DNA of 64,000 bases. It comes from Donghicola sp041224595. Its GTDB lineage: Bacteria; Pseudomonadota; Alphaproteobacteria; Rhodobacterales; Rhodobacteraceae. Of the stretch, positions 40,992 to 49,926 are shown piece by piece. The stretch covers positions 29,435 to 93,434 of the forward strand of contig NZ_JBGFGN010000132.1 of assembly GCF_041224595.1 (NCBI RefSeq), read 5' to 3'. The notes below the pieces were generated by a model. The model saw only the letters and a list, made by a program, of their open reading frames with translations, was not told the origin of the DNA and searched no databases. The position numbers were made by a program, and so were the translations under genes. Every line of letters begins with the position of its first letter. The first letter of the stretch is position 1.

Positions 40992-41963
40992 TCAGTGAGT
41001 CTTTTCCGAGATTCCAAGGCGCTTCATGCGGCGGTATAGGGTCGCCCGACCAATTCCGAGGGCCTTCGCCGCCGCTGAAACGTTCCCTTCGGCCCGTGAT
41101 AGGGCACGAACGACCGCAGCGCGCTCTGCGCCTTCGAAACCTTTGGGTGATTCTTTTGGGCGTCCCAGCACGTCGACCGCTGGAATCGGACGCAGAGAGC
41201 CTTCGCTCGGCAGACCCAGCGCCGCACGGGCCAGACGCGTCGCCCCCACAACCAGATCATCGCCATCAACTGCCAGCAAGGCGCCCTCTTTGCCCGCGTC
41301 CCCCACATAGATGATCCGGGCCTTTTGATAGGTCGCGCGGAAGTAATCGACCTCGATCTGGCTGGCGGTTTGCTCAACCATCGCCGAGATCAACTGATTG
41401 AACCCTTGGGTCTGGTCACTTCGAGCAGACGAGACATCCAAAGCTCCGAGGAGTTGGCCTTCGGGGCCGAAGATCGGTGCGTCCATGCAGCTTAGACCAG
41501 TGTTGCGCGCCATAAAGTGGTCTTCTCGGTGGATGGTCACGCGGCAGCGCTCTTCCAGACAGGTACCAATCCCGTTAGTGCCTTCGGCTTCTTCGCTCCA
41601 GTTCACACCGGACCAGAGACCCCACTTGGCGAACACATCCGCATCCCCGTCGCTGACGCGATGCTGCAAGACAACACCCTGCGCATCCGTCAACAGAACA
41701 GCAAAACCGGATTGCTGAACCAACGCATAAAGGCTGTCCACGCGCGGTGTCGCACTTCGGACGAACCCGTCATTCGACTGAAGCAGATGATCAAGCTCTG
41801 TCGCCGACAATCGTTCCGGCCCTTTGTCTGCAGCGGGATCGACACCATGGCGCACCAGAGATCGTCGCCAAGATGCAGCCAAACGGGAGCGTGCCGCTGC
41901 CGAGCCGGACTCGACAACGGATAAAACATGGTCTGCGTGGTCACGAAGTTCGGACACTGGCAC
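40992..41963 (-). CDS. AcoR-like GAF/Fis-HTH regulator lacking the AAA+ domain
   Basis: A 323-residue regulator. The N-terminal sensory GAF domain (about 60-200) shows GFAVLLTDAQGVVLQHR, NWSEEAEGTNGIGTCLEE and LGALDVSSARSD, close to AcoR. After a short linker the protein ends in a Fis-type HTH (about 275-318) with GNVSAAAKALGIGRATLYRRMKRLG. The central sigma54-interacting AAA+ domain of AcoR (GAFTGA motif) is absent, so it cannot work as a classical enhancer-binding protein. It probably controls the adjacent aldB in response to an aldehyde or alcohol. Confidence 0.9.
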   Translation of the reverse strand: MPVSELRDHADHVLSVVESGSAAARSRLAASWRRSLVRHGVDPAADKGPERLSATELDHLLQSNDGFVRSATPRVDSLYALVQQSGFAVLLTDAQGVVLQHRVSDGDADVFAKWGLWSGVNWSEEAEGTNGIGTCLEERCRVTIHREDHFMARNTGLSCMDAPIFGPEGQLLGALDVSSARSDQTQGFNQLISAMVEQTASQIEVDYFRATYQKARIIYVGDAGKEGALLAVDGDDLVVGATRLARAALGLPSEGSLRPIPAVDVLGRPKESPKGFEGAERAAVVRALSRAEGNVSAAAKALGIGRATLYRRMKRLGISEKTH

Positions 41964-42036
41964 CTCCCCTATGCTGCCGCCCCGCCATTCTCCTCAGACG
42001 GCTGGGCTTGCGGTGGGCAGTGTCCTGCAACAACAA

Positions 42037-42069
42037 ATGGCCCGCAAGGTCTGAAACCGTGCGGGCCAT
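42037..42069 (-). terminator. Terminator after the MscS-family gene
   Basis: ATGGCCCGCA (42037-42046) pairs perfectly with TGCGGGCCAT (42060-42069). AACAAA to its left gives a short U-rich tail on the minus strand. Confidence 0.75.
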
Positions 42070-42094
42070 CGTCAATTGGTCCTACGACAGCGGA

Positions 42095-44491
42095 TTACCG
42101 CCCGCCGTCTTCGCCATCATCACCCACATCGTTGTCGGTGTGGTCGGGCAAGTCCAATTCCTTGGGCTTGTTGCGGGCGTCCGCAGGATCCGAGACCTCG
42201 TCGGCTTCGCCTTCGACGATCTCTTGGTTCTCTTTCTTGACCCGCATCGGAACGGACGAGCCGTCCTTGTTCTCGGCCCAAGTAAGGGTCTGGTAGGGGA
42301 ACGGGATCTCGATACCGCGCTCATCGAAGATGCGCTTGATGATCTCGTTGTAGGCACGGCCAATACCCCACTGATCACCGGGACGGGTTTTAATACGGCC
42401 GCGCAAAACAATGGCACTGTCGCCAAAGCTGTTCAGACCGAACCATTCGAAGTCACCAGTGATCTTGAAGCCGTTCTCACCTTCTTTAAGCTCATTAAAG
42501 GCATCAAACATGGCTTCTTTCACCTCGGGCACACTCTCGCGATAGGCCACGCCCATGTCGGCAACAAAGTAGCCGTATTCCATCATGTAGTTGGACACCA
42601 TGTCGACACTGCTGAACGGAATCATGTGGTAGATGCCCTGATAATCCCGCAGGGATACCGATCGGATGGTCAGCTTTTCGACCACGCCGGTGGTGCCGTT
42701 CAGGGTGATCACGTCGCCGACGTTAATCACGCCCTCGAACTGGATAAAGATGCCGGTGATGATGTCCTGCACCATCTTCTGCGCACCAAAACCAATCGCC
42801 AGACCCAGCACACCAGCCGAAGCCAGCAGCGGCGCGATATCCAGACCAATTTGCGAGAGCACGAACATCAGCGTGATGATGATCAGCGCAATCGTCGCCG
42901 CATTGCGCAGCAAGCTGAGCAGCGTGGTTTCGCGAGAGGTCGGCGCTTTGCCCCAGTCTGGGTTCAGGCGGTAATCGACCCACGACGTCAGCGACAGCCA
43001 GATCAGGCAGGACACCGCAAGGATCAGCAGAACACTGATGGTCTTGGCCGAAAGGTTCGCCCCAAAGTTCGACGCCAGTGCCGCCCCAAGGTCAAACACC
43101 CCCAGTGCGTTCAGGGCAAAGATCACGACGAACAAGAAGATTACGACGCGCAAGCCCGCCATAACTTTGGGGACAAAGCTGTTCAAACGGGTTTCCAGCA
43201 GCGGCAGGCGCTGTTTCCAAGCATCCGGCAGATGTACGCCATTCCTTACAAAATGCGTCAACCAGCCAGAGGCCATCATGCCAAGTAGCACCACAAGCGC
43301 GACCTGAGCGGTGTTCACAAAGGTCTGGAACACAACAGTGGTCGAGCGGGTCATTACGATGAGGAACACACCCGCCAGATACAGCAGCACGGGCCAGTGC
43401 CAGCTGCGCGCTAGAACACCGGCTGCGCCTTTGGGGGCGCTGTCTTCGTCTTCACCCAAAAGGTAGCTGGCAACATTACCCCGGTTGCGCAGAACCGTCG
43501 CGACAATGATCCCCAGCACCAGAAGCGCCAACAACAAGGTCACGGCGCGGCCGGTCATGTAGGACAGATCGTTGTTGACGACGGGCACGACCAGCAGCTG
43601 ACCATATCCCAAGAGACCAATCAGCAGGTTCAGGCGGCGCGACACGTAACGAGCGGTTTCATCTGTCAGCCGAAACATCCGCAGGCTCGATGTTGCAGGC
43701 GAGAAGACCAGACGCACAACCACTTTGATCAGTTCAACCACGAGGAAAGCGTTCAGGTACAGGGTCTGGCGGATACCGATCTCGCCGAATTCGCCAAAGA
43801 CCATTAGCGCCAGCGCATAGCCCGTAAGCCACGAAATCAGGACGATCAGAACGTCAATCGCACCGGACAGAAAGAACAGACCAACCGAGCGTAGGAAAAG
43901 GCTGTCAGACGCTTTGGCTCCCAGGCGCTGGTAGTAATTGGTCGCAAAGTTGCGCAGCAGCAGGAACACGGCGATGGTCGAGACGATGACCAGCCCCAAA
44001 TCCTTGAATGTCACAAGCAGATCAGATGCGTCCCCAGCACCAAGCGCCGAAAGCGTCGAGAAAGAGAAGGTGATCTGACGCCAAATCTGAGCGCTCTCGG
44101 CAGTCAGGTCCTCGGCTAAGGACTTGGTAAAGGTCGCGATTTGCCGACCAAAAGAGACATTTTCCTCGGCGACGGCGGCGACCTCTTCAGCCGCCTTCTC
44201 CACCACGGTTTCGTCGGCCTCCTCGCTTGATGCATCCGAGCCGGACGAAGCGCCAGAACCATCAATGTCACGCAACGCCTCAATCAGCTTTTCGCGCGTT
44301 GCGTCGTCTTGCAGGACATCAATGAGTTTATCGGTTTCGGAGGATTGGCTATCCAAACTCTGTGAAGAGGTGGTCTCGGCCGAAGTCGCAGTGCTGCTGT
44401 CTTGAGCCAGCAAAGCACCGGACCACATCAGCATCAGCGCCATCACACAGGCCAGCATCAGCTTTGACAGGGTCGAAAGGGAGCGAATCAT
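42095..44491 (-). CDS. Large MscS-family mechanosensitive channel
   Basis: A 798-residue channel, far longer than E. coli MscS (286) and closer to the MscK/YbdG-like large forms. The signal peptide (MLACVMALMLMWSGALLAQ) precedes a Ser/Glu/Asp-rich periplasmic stretch (about 30-140). About ten membrane helices follow (about 160-570). The pore-lining helix is SAGVLGLAIGFGAQKMVQD, followed by the beta-domain IFIQFEGVINVGDVITLNG. An acidic tail follows (about 750-798). It releases solutes during hypo-osmotic shock, and lies near choline uptake genes that load osmolytes. ATG 44491 was chosen since the export signal starts just after it. Confidence 0.93.
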   Translation of the reverse strand: MIRSLSTLSKLMLACVMALMLMWSGALLAQDSSTATSAETTSSQSLDSQSSETDKLIDVLQDDATREKLIEALRDIDGSGASSGSDASSEEADETVVEKAAEEVAAVAEENVSFGRQIATFTKSLAEDLTAESAQIWRQITFSFSTLSALGAGDASDLLVTFKDLGLVIVSTIAVFLLLRNFATNYYQRLGAKASDSLFLRSVGLFFLSGAIDVLIVLISWLTGYALALMVFGEFGEIGIRQTLYLNAFLVVELIKVVVRLVFSPATSSLRMFRLTDETARYVSRRLNLLIGLLGYGQLLVVPVVNNDLSYMTGRAVTLLLALLVLGIIVATVLRNRGNVASYLLGEDEDSAPKGAAGVLARSWHWPVLLYLAGVFLIVMTRSTTVVFQTFVNTAQVALVVLLGMMASGWLTHFVRNGVHLPDAWKQRLPLLETRLNSFVPKVMAGLRVVIFLFVVIFALNALGVFDLGAALASNFGANLSAKTISVLLILAVSCLIWLSLTSWVDYRLNPDWGKAPTSRETTLLSLLRNAATIALIIITLMFVLSQIGLDIAPLLASAGVLGLAIGFGAQKMVQDIITGIFIQFEGVINVGDVITLNGTTGVVEKLTIRSVSLRDYQGIYHMIPFSSVDMVSNYMMEYGYFVADMGVAYRESVPEVKEAMFDAFNELKEGENGFKITGDFEWFGLNSFGDSAIVLRGRIKTRPGDQWGIGRAYNEIIKRIFDERGIEIPFPYQTLTWAENKDGSSVPMRVKKENQEIVEGEADEVSDPADARNKPKELDLPDHTDNDVGDDGEDGGR

Positions 44492-44752
44492 AATGGGAAG
44501 GTCTTCTCGATCATATTTTTCAGGTTTTCCGGCCCACATGCAGCAGAGGGATGCGCACGACGAAGCGGGCCGAACAAGGCTATGCTTGAGAACAAAAGCC
44601 CCGTGCACGTGAAAGGTTCCCTATCGATTAACCATTTCAACAAAAATTTCACGGGCAAAGCTCTCAAGCCCGCAATCACGTTCCTGTCGGTCGTTTGAAA
44701 AAATGCAACAAAACGGGTGACATCGCCAGAGCGTCACAGCACAGTCGGCTGC

Positions 44753-45385
44753 ATGTTTGACGCCGCTCTTCGCCCCTTTATTGATCCCGCCCTCAACCGA
44801 TTGGGTGCCAAGTTAGCGCGTTTTGGCTGTAGCGCAGATTCGATCACGCTGGTGGGGTTGGCCCTCGGACTTTCGGCAGCTGGAGTCATCGCCTTGGGCC
44901 ATTTGGGCTGGGGACTGGCACTGATGCTGGCCAGCCGATTGGCCGACGGACTGGATGGTGCCATCGCGCGCGCAACGCGGAAGACCGACTTTGGCGGCTA
45001 TCTGGATATCACCTGTGACTTTCTATTCTACGGCGCAATTCCTCTGGGGTTCGTTATCCTAGACCCCACTTCGAACGCGCTGGCTGGGGCCTTCTTGCTG
45101 ACCAGCTTCTACTTCAATGGGGCAAGTTTTCTGGGCTATGCCATCCTTGCCGAAAAGCACCGGATGCACACGTCCGCCCGTGGCTCCAAATCTCTGTATT
45201 TCACCGGCGGCATCCTAGAAGGCGCCGAAACCATCGGCTTCTTTATCCTGATTTGCCTGTGGCCTGTGTTGTTTGCCCCCGCGTCCTATGTCTTTGGCGC
45301 ACTGTGCTTTTTCACCGCTGTGTCGCGCATTCTATTGGCCCGCCAAGTGTTCGGGTCCCCCGTCCAAGAGGAGGAAAAGATTTGA
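44753..45385 (+). CDS. ynjF: CDP-alcohol phosphatidyltransferase (YnjF-like)
   Basis: Membrane enzyme that transfers a phosphatidyl group from CDP-diacylglycerol to an alcohol. About 210 residues from ATG 44753. The catalytic motif is DGAIAR, seven residues, then GGYLDITCD; the spacer is one shorter than the consensus eight, as in the YnjF subgroup. Five to six helices surround it. GTG 44717 is an alternative start, but homologous proteins begin near MFDAALRPFIDPALNRLG. It is translationally coupled (TGATG) to the ABC genes after it. The acceptor alcohol is unknown. Confidence 0.85.
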   Translation: MFDAALRPFIDPALNRLGAKLARFGCSADSITLVGLALGLSAAGVIALGHLGWGLALMLASRLADGLDGAIARATRKTDFGGYLDITCDFLFYGAIPLGFVILDPTSNALAGAFLLTSFYFNGASFLGYAILAEKHRMHTSARGSKSLYFTGGILEGAETIGFFILICLWPVLFAPASYVFGALCFFTAVSRILLARQVFGSPVQEEEKI

Positions 45386-46584
45386 TGAAACGCCTGACTG
45401 CGGCCTGTGCCGCATCCCTGCTGGCCACAACGGCCTTTGCCCAACCCGATCCCAATGATTGGGATGCCGTCCTCGAAGAGGCGCGCGGGCAAACCGTGTA
45501 CTGGAATGCATGGGGCGGCTCGACAACCACCAACGACTTTATCGCATGGGTCGGGGACCGCGTAGCCGAAGAGCATGGCGTTACTCTCAAGCACGTGAAA
45601 CTCACCGACACTGCTGATGCCGTGGCCCGTGTTCTGGCCGAACAGCAGGCTGGCACGAACGAAGGCGGCGCGATTGATATCATCTGGATTAACGGTGAAA
45701 ACTTCGCCTCGATGAAACGTCAGGACCTGCTCTTTGGCCCCTTTGCCGAAGACCTGCCAAATTGGCAGTACGTGGATACCGAGGGCAAGACTGTCCAGAC
45801 CGACTTCACCATCCCGACCGAAGGTTATGAGAGCCCATGGGCCATGGCTCAGGTGGTCTTTATGTATGACACGGCAGACATTGACGCGCCGCTGCCATCG
45901 ATGGACGCCATTCTGGAGTGGGCACAGGCCCATCCCGGTCGCTTCACCTACCCCCAGCCCCCCGATTTCCTAGGCGCGACCTTCCTGAAGCAAGCGCTGC
46001 TGGATCTGGTCGAGGACCCGGCCCCGCTGATGGAACCCGCAACCCCCGAGACCTTTGCCAAGGTGTCGGCCCCCGTTTGGGATTTCCTCGAAGAACTGAC
46101 TCCGAACCTATGGCGCGAGGGCGAGGCGTACCCGCAAAGCGGCCCTCAGCAGATCCAACTGCTCAATGACGACGAGATTGATCTAGCGATCAGCTTCAGC
46201 CCGGGCGAAGCGTCTACCGCGATTTCGAACTTCGAACTGCCCGACACCGTACGGACGTTTGTTCTGGACAAGGGCACATTGGGCAACGCCAGCTATCTGG
46301 CCATTCCCTTCAACGCGAATGCGGCTGCAGGGGCGATGGTTGTCGCCAACTTCATTCTGTCGCCCGAAGCGCAAGCCCATGGTTTGGACCCGTTGAACCT
46401 GGGCTACGGCACGGTTCTGGACATGGACAAACTGTCAGACGACCAGAAAGCGGCCTTTGATGCGATTGATCTGGGCATTGCGACCCTGACGCCGGCTGAA
46501 CTGGGCACGGCCCTACCTGAACCCCACCCCAGCTGGATGGAGATGCTCGAGACCGAGTGGACCGCCCTCTACGGGGTCCAGTGA
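45385..46584 (+). CDS. ynjB: ABC transporter substrate-binding protein (YnjB-like)
   Basis: Exported binding protein of 399 residues. The signal peptide is MKRLTAACAASLLATTAFAQ. The mature part has VYWNAWGGSTTTNDFIAWV, IDIIWINGENFASMKRQ, GYESPWAMAQVVFMYDT and SYLAIPFNANAAAGAMVVANFIL. These match the YnjB group, related to thiamine/polyamine-type binding proteins. GAGGAAAAG lies before the start, which overlaps the ynjF stop. The substrate of YnjBCD systems is not established. Confidence 0.9.
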   Translation: MKRLTAACAASLLATTAFAQPDPNDWDAVLEEARGQTVYWNAWGGSTTTNDFIAWVGDRVAEEHGVTLKHVKLTDTADAVARVLAEQQAGTNEGGAIDIIWINGENFASMKRQDLLFGPFAEDLPNWQYVDTEGKTVQTDFTIPTEGYESPWAMAQVVFMYDTADIDAPLPSMDAILEWAQAHPGRFTYPQPPDFLGATFLKQALLDLVEDPAPLMEPATPETFAKVSAPVWDFLEELTPNLWREGEAYPQSGPQQIQLLNDDEIDLAISFSPGEASTAISNFELPDTVRTFVLDKGTLGNASYLAIPFNANAAAGAMVVANFILSPEAQAHGLDPLNLGYGTVLDMDKLSDDQKAAFDAIDLGIATLTPAELGTALPEPHPSWMEMLETEWTALYGVQ

Positions 46585-48269
46585 CGCCAAGCCTGACATG
46601 GGTTCCCCGCCTGACGCTGGCCGCCTTGGTGCTGCCGGTCGGGGCGGGGCTATGGGGGGTGATTGCCCCCCTCTTGGGTCTGGTCCAAATCACCGGTGCC
46701 GACCCTACTGAGGCGATTGATGCCCTGCTCGCTTGGCCCGGCCTTGGGCCCTCCGCGCTGCTGAGCGTGACCACAGGCGTTTCTGCAACTCTGCTCGCGC
46801 TGTTCTTGGTCGTTCTCATCCTGTCCCAACTGCATGGCACAGCGGCACTTGATTGGCTTCGAAGGCTACTCTCGCCGTTGCTGTCGGTACCCCATGCCGC
46901 CGCAGCCTTTGGTTTGGCATTTCTGATTGCGCCATCGGGCTGGGTGGCAAGGCTCTTTAGCCCTTGGGCTACCGGATGGGACCAACCGCCCGACCTACTC
47001 ATCCTGAATGATCCATGGGGTCTGACCCTGACCCTTGGTCTTGCCATCAAAGAAGCGCCCTTTCTATTGCTCATGAGCCTTGCGGCACTGGGGCAAACGC
47101 GGGCCGACCAGTCGATCCTGATTGCACGGGCGCTGGGGCACAGTGCCTCTGGCGCTTGGCTCAAAACGGTCTTTCCTGCGATTTATGCGCAAATTCGGCT
47201 GCCTGTGTATGTGGTGCTGGCCTACTCGATGACGGCGGTTGATGTGGCGCTGATCCTAGGACCGACACGGCCAAGCACACTATCCGTTCAAATCCTGCGG
47301 TGGATGTCCGATCCTGATCTGGCCTACCGCCTGCAAGGGGCGGCTGGGGCCTTGGTCCAACTGGCGCTTGTTGTGGGCGTCATGGCCCTTTGGTGGGCGG
47401 CTGAGCAAGCTGTCGCCACCTTGGGCAAAGCATGGATCACAGGTGGCAGTCGGAGTTCAGGGCTGGATCAATTGCGCCCGCTGGCCCGTGTTCTCGGGGG
47501 GCTGTCGTCCCTTGGGGTGCTACTGGGATTAGCTGGACTCGTGATTTGGTCCTTTGCCGGTCAGTGGCGCTATCCTGATGTGCTGCCGGACCAGATGACC
47601 CTGCGCAGTTGGCAGCGCTTCGCACCGCAACTGACCGATCCGCTGATGGAAACGGCACTGATTGCGCTGGCCAGCACGAGCATCGCCCTGATCCTGTGCA
47701 TTGGCAGCCTAGAGGCCGAGACTCGTCACAACCTGCGCCCCACAGGGCGCGCGATGGCCCTGCTGTACCTGCCGCTACTAATCCCGCAAATCGCGTTCTT
47801 GCCCGGACTGCAGGTCTTGCTTCTGCAATCGGGGCTGACCTCGGGGCGCTGGGTGGTGGTTCTGTCCCATCTGGTCTTTGTGCTGCCCTATGTCTTCTTG
47901 TCGTTGTCCGATCCTTGGCGTGCATGGGATCGTCGATATGGCACCGTGGCCAGTGCGCTTGGGTCCAGCCCCGATGGCGTTCTGTTTCGTGTGCGTTTGC
48001 CGATGTTGCTGGCTCCCCTTCTGACGGCCGCAGCAGTCGGGTGCGCGGTTTCCGTCGGGCAATACCTGCCCACCCTTCTCGCTGGCGGGGGGCGCGTGGC
48101 TACGATCACGACCGAAGCCGTCGCGCTGAGTTCCGGTGGGAACCGCCGTGCCATCGGGGTTTACGCCGTGGCTCAAACTCTCGCCGCGCTCATCCCCTTT
48201 GCAATCGCGCTAGGACTGCCCAGACTGGTCCACCGCAACCGCCGTGCCTTGATACCGGAGACCCGATGA
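46581..48269 (+). CDS. ynjC: ABC transporter permease, fused two-domain (YnjC-like)
   Basis: A 562-residue permease containing two BPD_transp_1 halves (about 55-265 and 345-555), each with an EAA-type loop: RALGHSASGAWLKTVFPAIYAQIRLP and SALGSSPDGVLFRVRLPMLLAP. About twelve helices in all. One polypeptide therefore supplies the whole membrane pore. GTG 46581 is the start; it overlaps the ynjB stop as GTGA, and no ATG lies nearby. Its own stop overlaps ynjD (ATGA). Confidence 0.9.
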   Translation: MTPSLTWVPRLTLAALVLPVGAGLWGVIAPLLGLVQITGADPTEAIDALLAWPGLGPSALLSVTTGVSATLLALFLVVLILSQLHGTAALDWLRRLLSPLLSVPHAAAAFGLAFLIAPSGWVARLFSPWATGWDQPPDLLILNDPWGLTLTLGLAIKEAPFLLLMSLAALGQTRADQSILIARALGHSASGAWLKTVFPAIYAQIRLPVYVVLAYSMTAVDVALILGPTRPSTLSVQILRWMSDPDLAYRLQGAAGALVQLALVVGVMALWWAAEQAVATLGKAWITGGSRSSGLDQLRPLARVLGGLSSLGVLLGLAGLVIWSFAGQWRYPDVLPDQMTLRSWQRFAPQLTDPLMETALIALASTSIALILCIGSLEAETRHNLRPTGRAMALLYLPLLIPQIAFLPGLQVLLLQSGLTSGRWVVVLSHLVFVLPYVFLSLSDPWRAWDRRYGTVASALGSSPDGVLFRVRLPMLLAPLLTAAAVGCAVSVGQYLPTLLAGGGRVATITTEAVALSSGGNRRAIGVYAVAQTLAALIPFAIALGLPRLVHRNRRALIPETR

Positions 48270-48898
48270 CCACCGGACTGACCCTGAAATCCCTGCGCAT
48301 TACCCGCGGCGAGACTGAGTTGCTGGCGATCGACACTAATGTGCCTTCGGGCGCGGTGCTGTCTGTTATGGGTCCCTCTGGTGCGGGCAAATCTACGCTG
48401 CTGGCTGCACTGACGGGCACGCTGGCCCCTGCGTTTCAGCTCCAAGGACGCGTGATTCTGAACGGTCGCGACATCACCAACCTCCCGACCGAAGCGCGGC
48501 GCGTCGGCATTCTGTTTCAGGACGACCTGCTATTTCCCCATTTGAGCGTCGGTCAAAATATGGCCTTCGGATTGGCCAAAGGCGGCACCCGTACTGAGCG
48601 CCGCGCGAAAATCAAAACCGCGCTGACGGATGTGGGACTAGAGGGCTTTTTTGACCGCGATCCGGCGACCTTGTCCGGCGGACAAAAGGCACGGGTCGCC
48701 CTGATGCGGATGCTGCTGAGTGCGCCAGAGGCGCTTCTATTGGACGAGGCGTTCAGTGGTCTGGATCCGGCCCTGCGCGAACAAATACGGGCGCTGGTGT
48801 TTACCCGCGCCCGCACTTTGAATTTGCCTGTGGTGATGGTGACCCACGACCCTGCCGATGCAGAGGCCGCGGGCGGTCACATCTTGAAAATCGGTTAG
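48266..48898 (+). CDS. ynjD: ABC transporter ATP-binding protein (YnjD-like)
   Basis: A compact ATPase of 210 residues: Walker A GPSGAGKSTLL (about 36-46), Q-loop LFQDDLLFPHLSV, signature LSGGQKARVALMRMLL, Walker B ALLLDEAFSGLDP and switch His in MVTHDPADAEA. It ends right after the switch region with no regulatory domain, as YnjD does. It powers the YnjC permease. Its 3' end overlaps the convergent choV by 4 bases. Confidence 0.93.
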   Translation: MTTGLTLKSLRITRGETELLAIDTNVPSGAVLSVMGPSGAGKSTLLAALTGTLAPAFQLQGRVILNGRDITNLPTEARRVGILFQDDLLFPHLSVGQNMAFGLAKGGTRTERRAKIKTALTDVGLEGFFDRDPATLSGGQKARVALMRMLLSAPEALLLDEAFSGLDPALREQIRALVFTRARTLNLPVVMVTHDPADAEAAGGHILKIG

Positions 48899-49926
48899 GC
48901 CGCGCTGCGCGGGTCCACCAGATTGCGCAGGATGTCGTCCTTGGTGATCTGACCGATGATCTGGCCGTCCTTGATCACAGCCAGCGGAGTTTCGGTGCCC
49001 ATGATGCGCTGCATCACGTCGCCCACCGGCATCCCTGCATCCACCTGATCGGTCGCCAGAGAGGTCTCCGGCGACATGATATCGCCCGCGCGCAAAACAC
49101 CCAGCGGGTTCATGTGCGCCACAAACTCGGTCACATAGTCATCTGCAGGTTTCGAGAAGATTTCCTGCGGTGTGCCGCACTGGACGATCCGCCCACCTTC
49201 CATAATCGCGATCCGGTTGCCGATCTTGAACGCCTCATCCAGATCGTGGCTCACGAAGATGATGGTGCGGTTCAGCTTCTGCTGCAGCTCCAGCAATTCG
49301 TCCTGCAATTTGGCGCGGATCAGCGGATCAAGCGCACTGAAGGGTTCGTCCATGAGCAGGATCGGCGCGTCGGTCACGAACGCGCGGGCCAGACCCACAC
49401 GCTGTTGCATGCCGCCCGAGAGCTCGCCCACCTTGCGGTCGGCCCATTGGGACAGACCCACGAGGTCGAGTTGAGTTTCCACCTTGGAGTCGCGCTCGGC
49501 CTTGTCCATGCCGCCAAGTTCCAGACCCAGTTGCACGTTCTCGCGCACAGTCCGCCAGGGCAGCAGACCGAACTGCTGAAAGACCATGGCGATCTGGCTC
49601 AGACGCATCCGGCGCAGGTTGGTTTTGTCCGCATGGGTGATGTCGACCATCTGGTTGCCGTCATTGACCAGGACCGAGCCGCGCACGACAGGGTTCAGGG
49701 CATTCACAGCACGCAGCAGGGTCGATTTGCCCGAACCGGACAGCCCCATAAGCACCAGAATTTCACCGGTCCCAACCTCGAGCGAACAATTGTGGACGCC
49801 CAAGACCTGACCGCATTCCTGTTGGACGGTGCCGCGGTCGGCGCCCTTGTCCATCAGGGGCAGCGCGCTTTGGGGTTTGTCGCCAAAGACGATGGAGACG
49901 TTGTCGAATTTAACAGCCATACTCAT
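48895..49926 (-). CDS. choV: Choline/glycine betaine ABC transporter ATP-binding protein
   Basis: ProV/ChoV ATPase of 343 residues. It shows Walker A GLSGSGKSTLLRAV (about 60-73), Q-loop MVFQQFGLLPWRTV, signature ELSGGMQQRVGLARAF, Walker B ILLMDEPFSALDP and SHDLDEAFKIGNRIAIM. A C-terminal CBS-type region (about 275-343: VGDVMQRIMGTETPLAVIKDGQIIGQITKDDILRN in parts) is typical of osmotically sensing ProV proteins. GGGGAAAAG lies before ATG 49926, which overlaps the choW stop. Confidence 0.93.
   Translation of the reverse strand: MSMAVKFDNVSIVFGDKPQSALPLMDKGADRGTVQQECGQVLGVHNCSLEVGTGEILVLMGLSGSGKSTLLRAVNALNPVVRGSVLVNDGNQMVDITHADKTNLRRMRLSQIAMVFQQFGLLPWRTVRENVQLGLELGGMDKAERDSKVETQLDLVGLSQWADRKVGELSGGMQQRVGLARAFVTDAPILLMDEPFSALDPLIRAKLQDELLELQQKLNRTIIFVSHDLDEAFKIGNRIAIMEGGRIVQCGTPQEIFSKPADDYVTEFVAHMNPLGVLRAGDIMSPETSLATDQVDAGMPVGDVMQRIMGTETPLAVIKDGQIIGQITKDDILRNLVDPRSAA

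Noticed and set aside
39101..41314. 737-codon open frame on the plus strand
   Set aside because: It is antisense to aldB and the DUF779 gene, which have clear motifs; high-G+C coding genes often leave long open antisense frames.
41747..43288. 513-codon open frame on the plus strand
   Set aside because: It is antisense to the MscS-family gene and the GAF-HTH gene, with His/Arg-rich low-information sequence.
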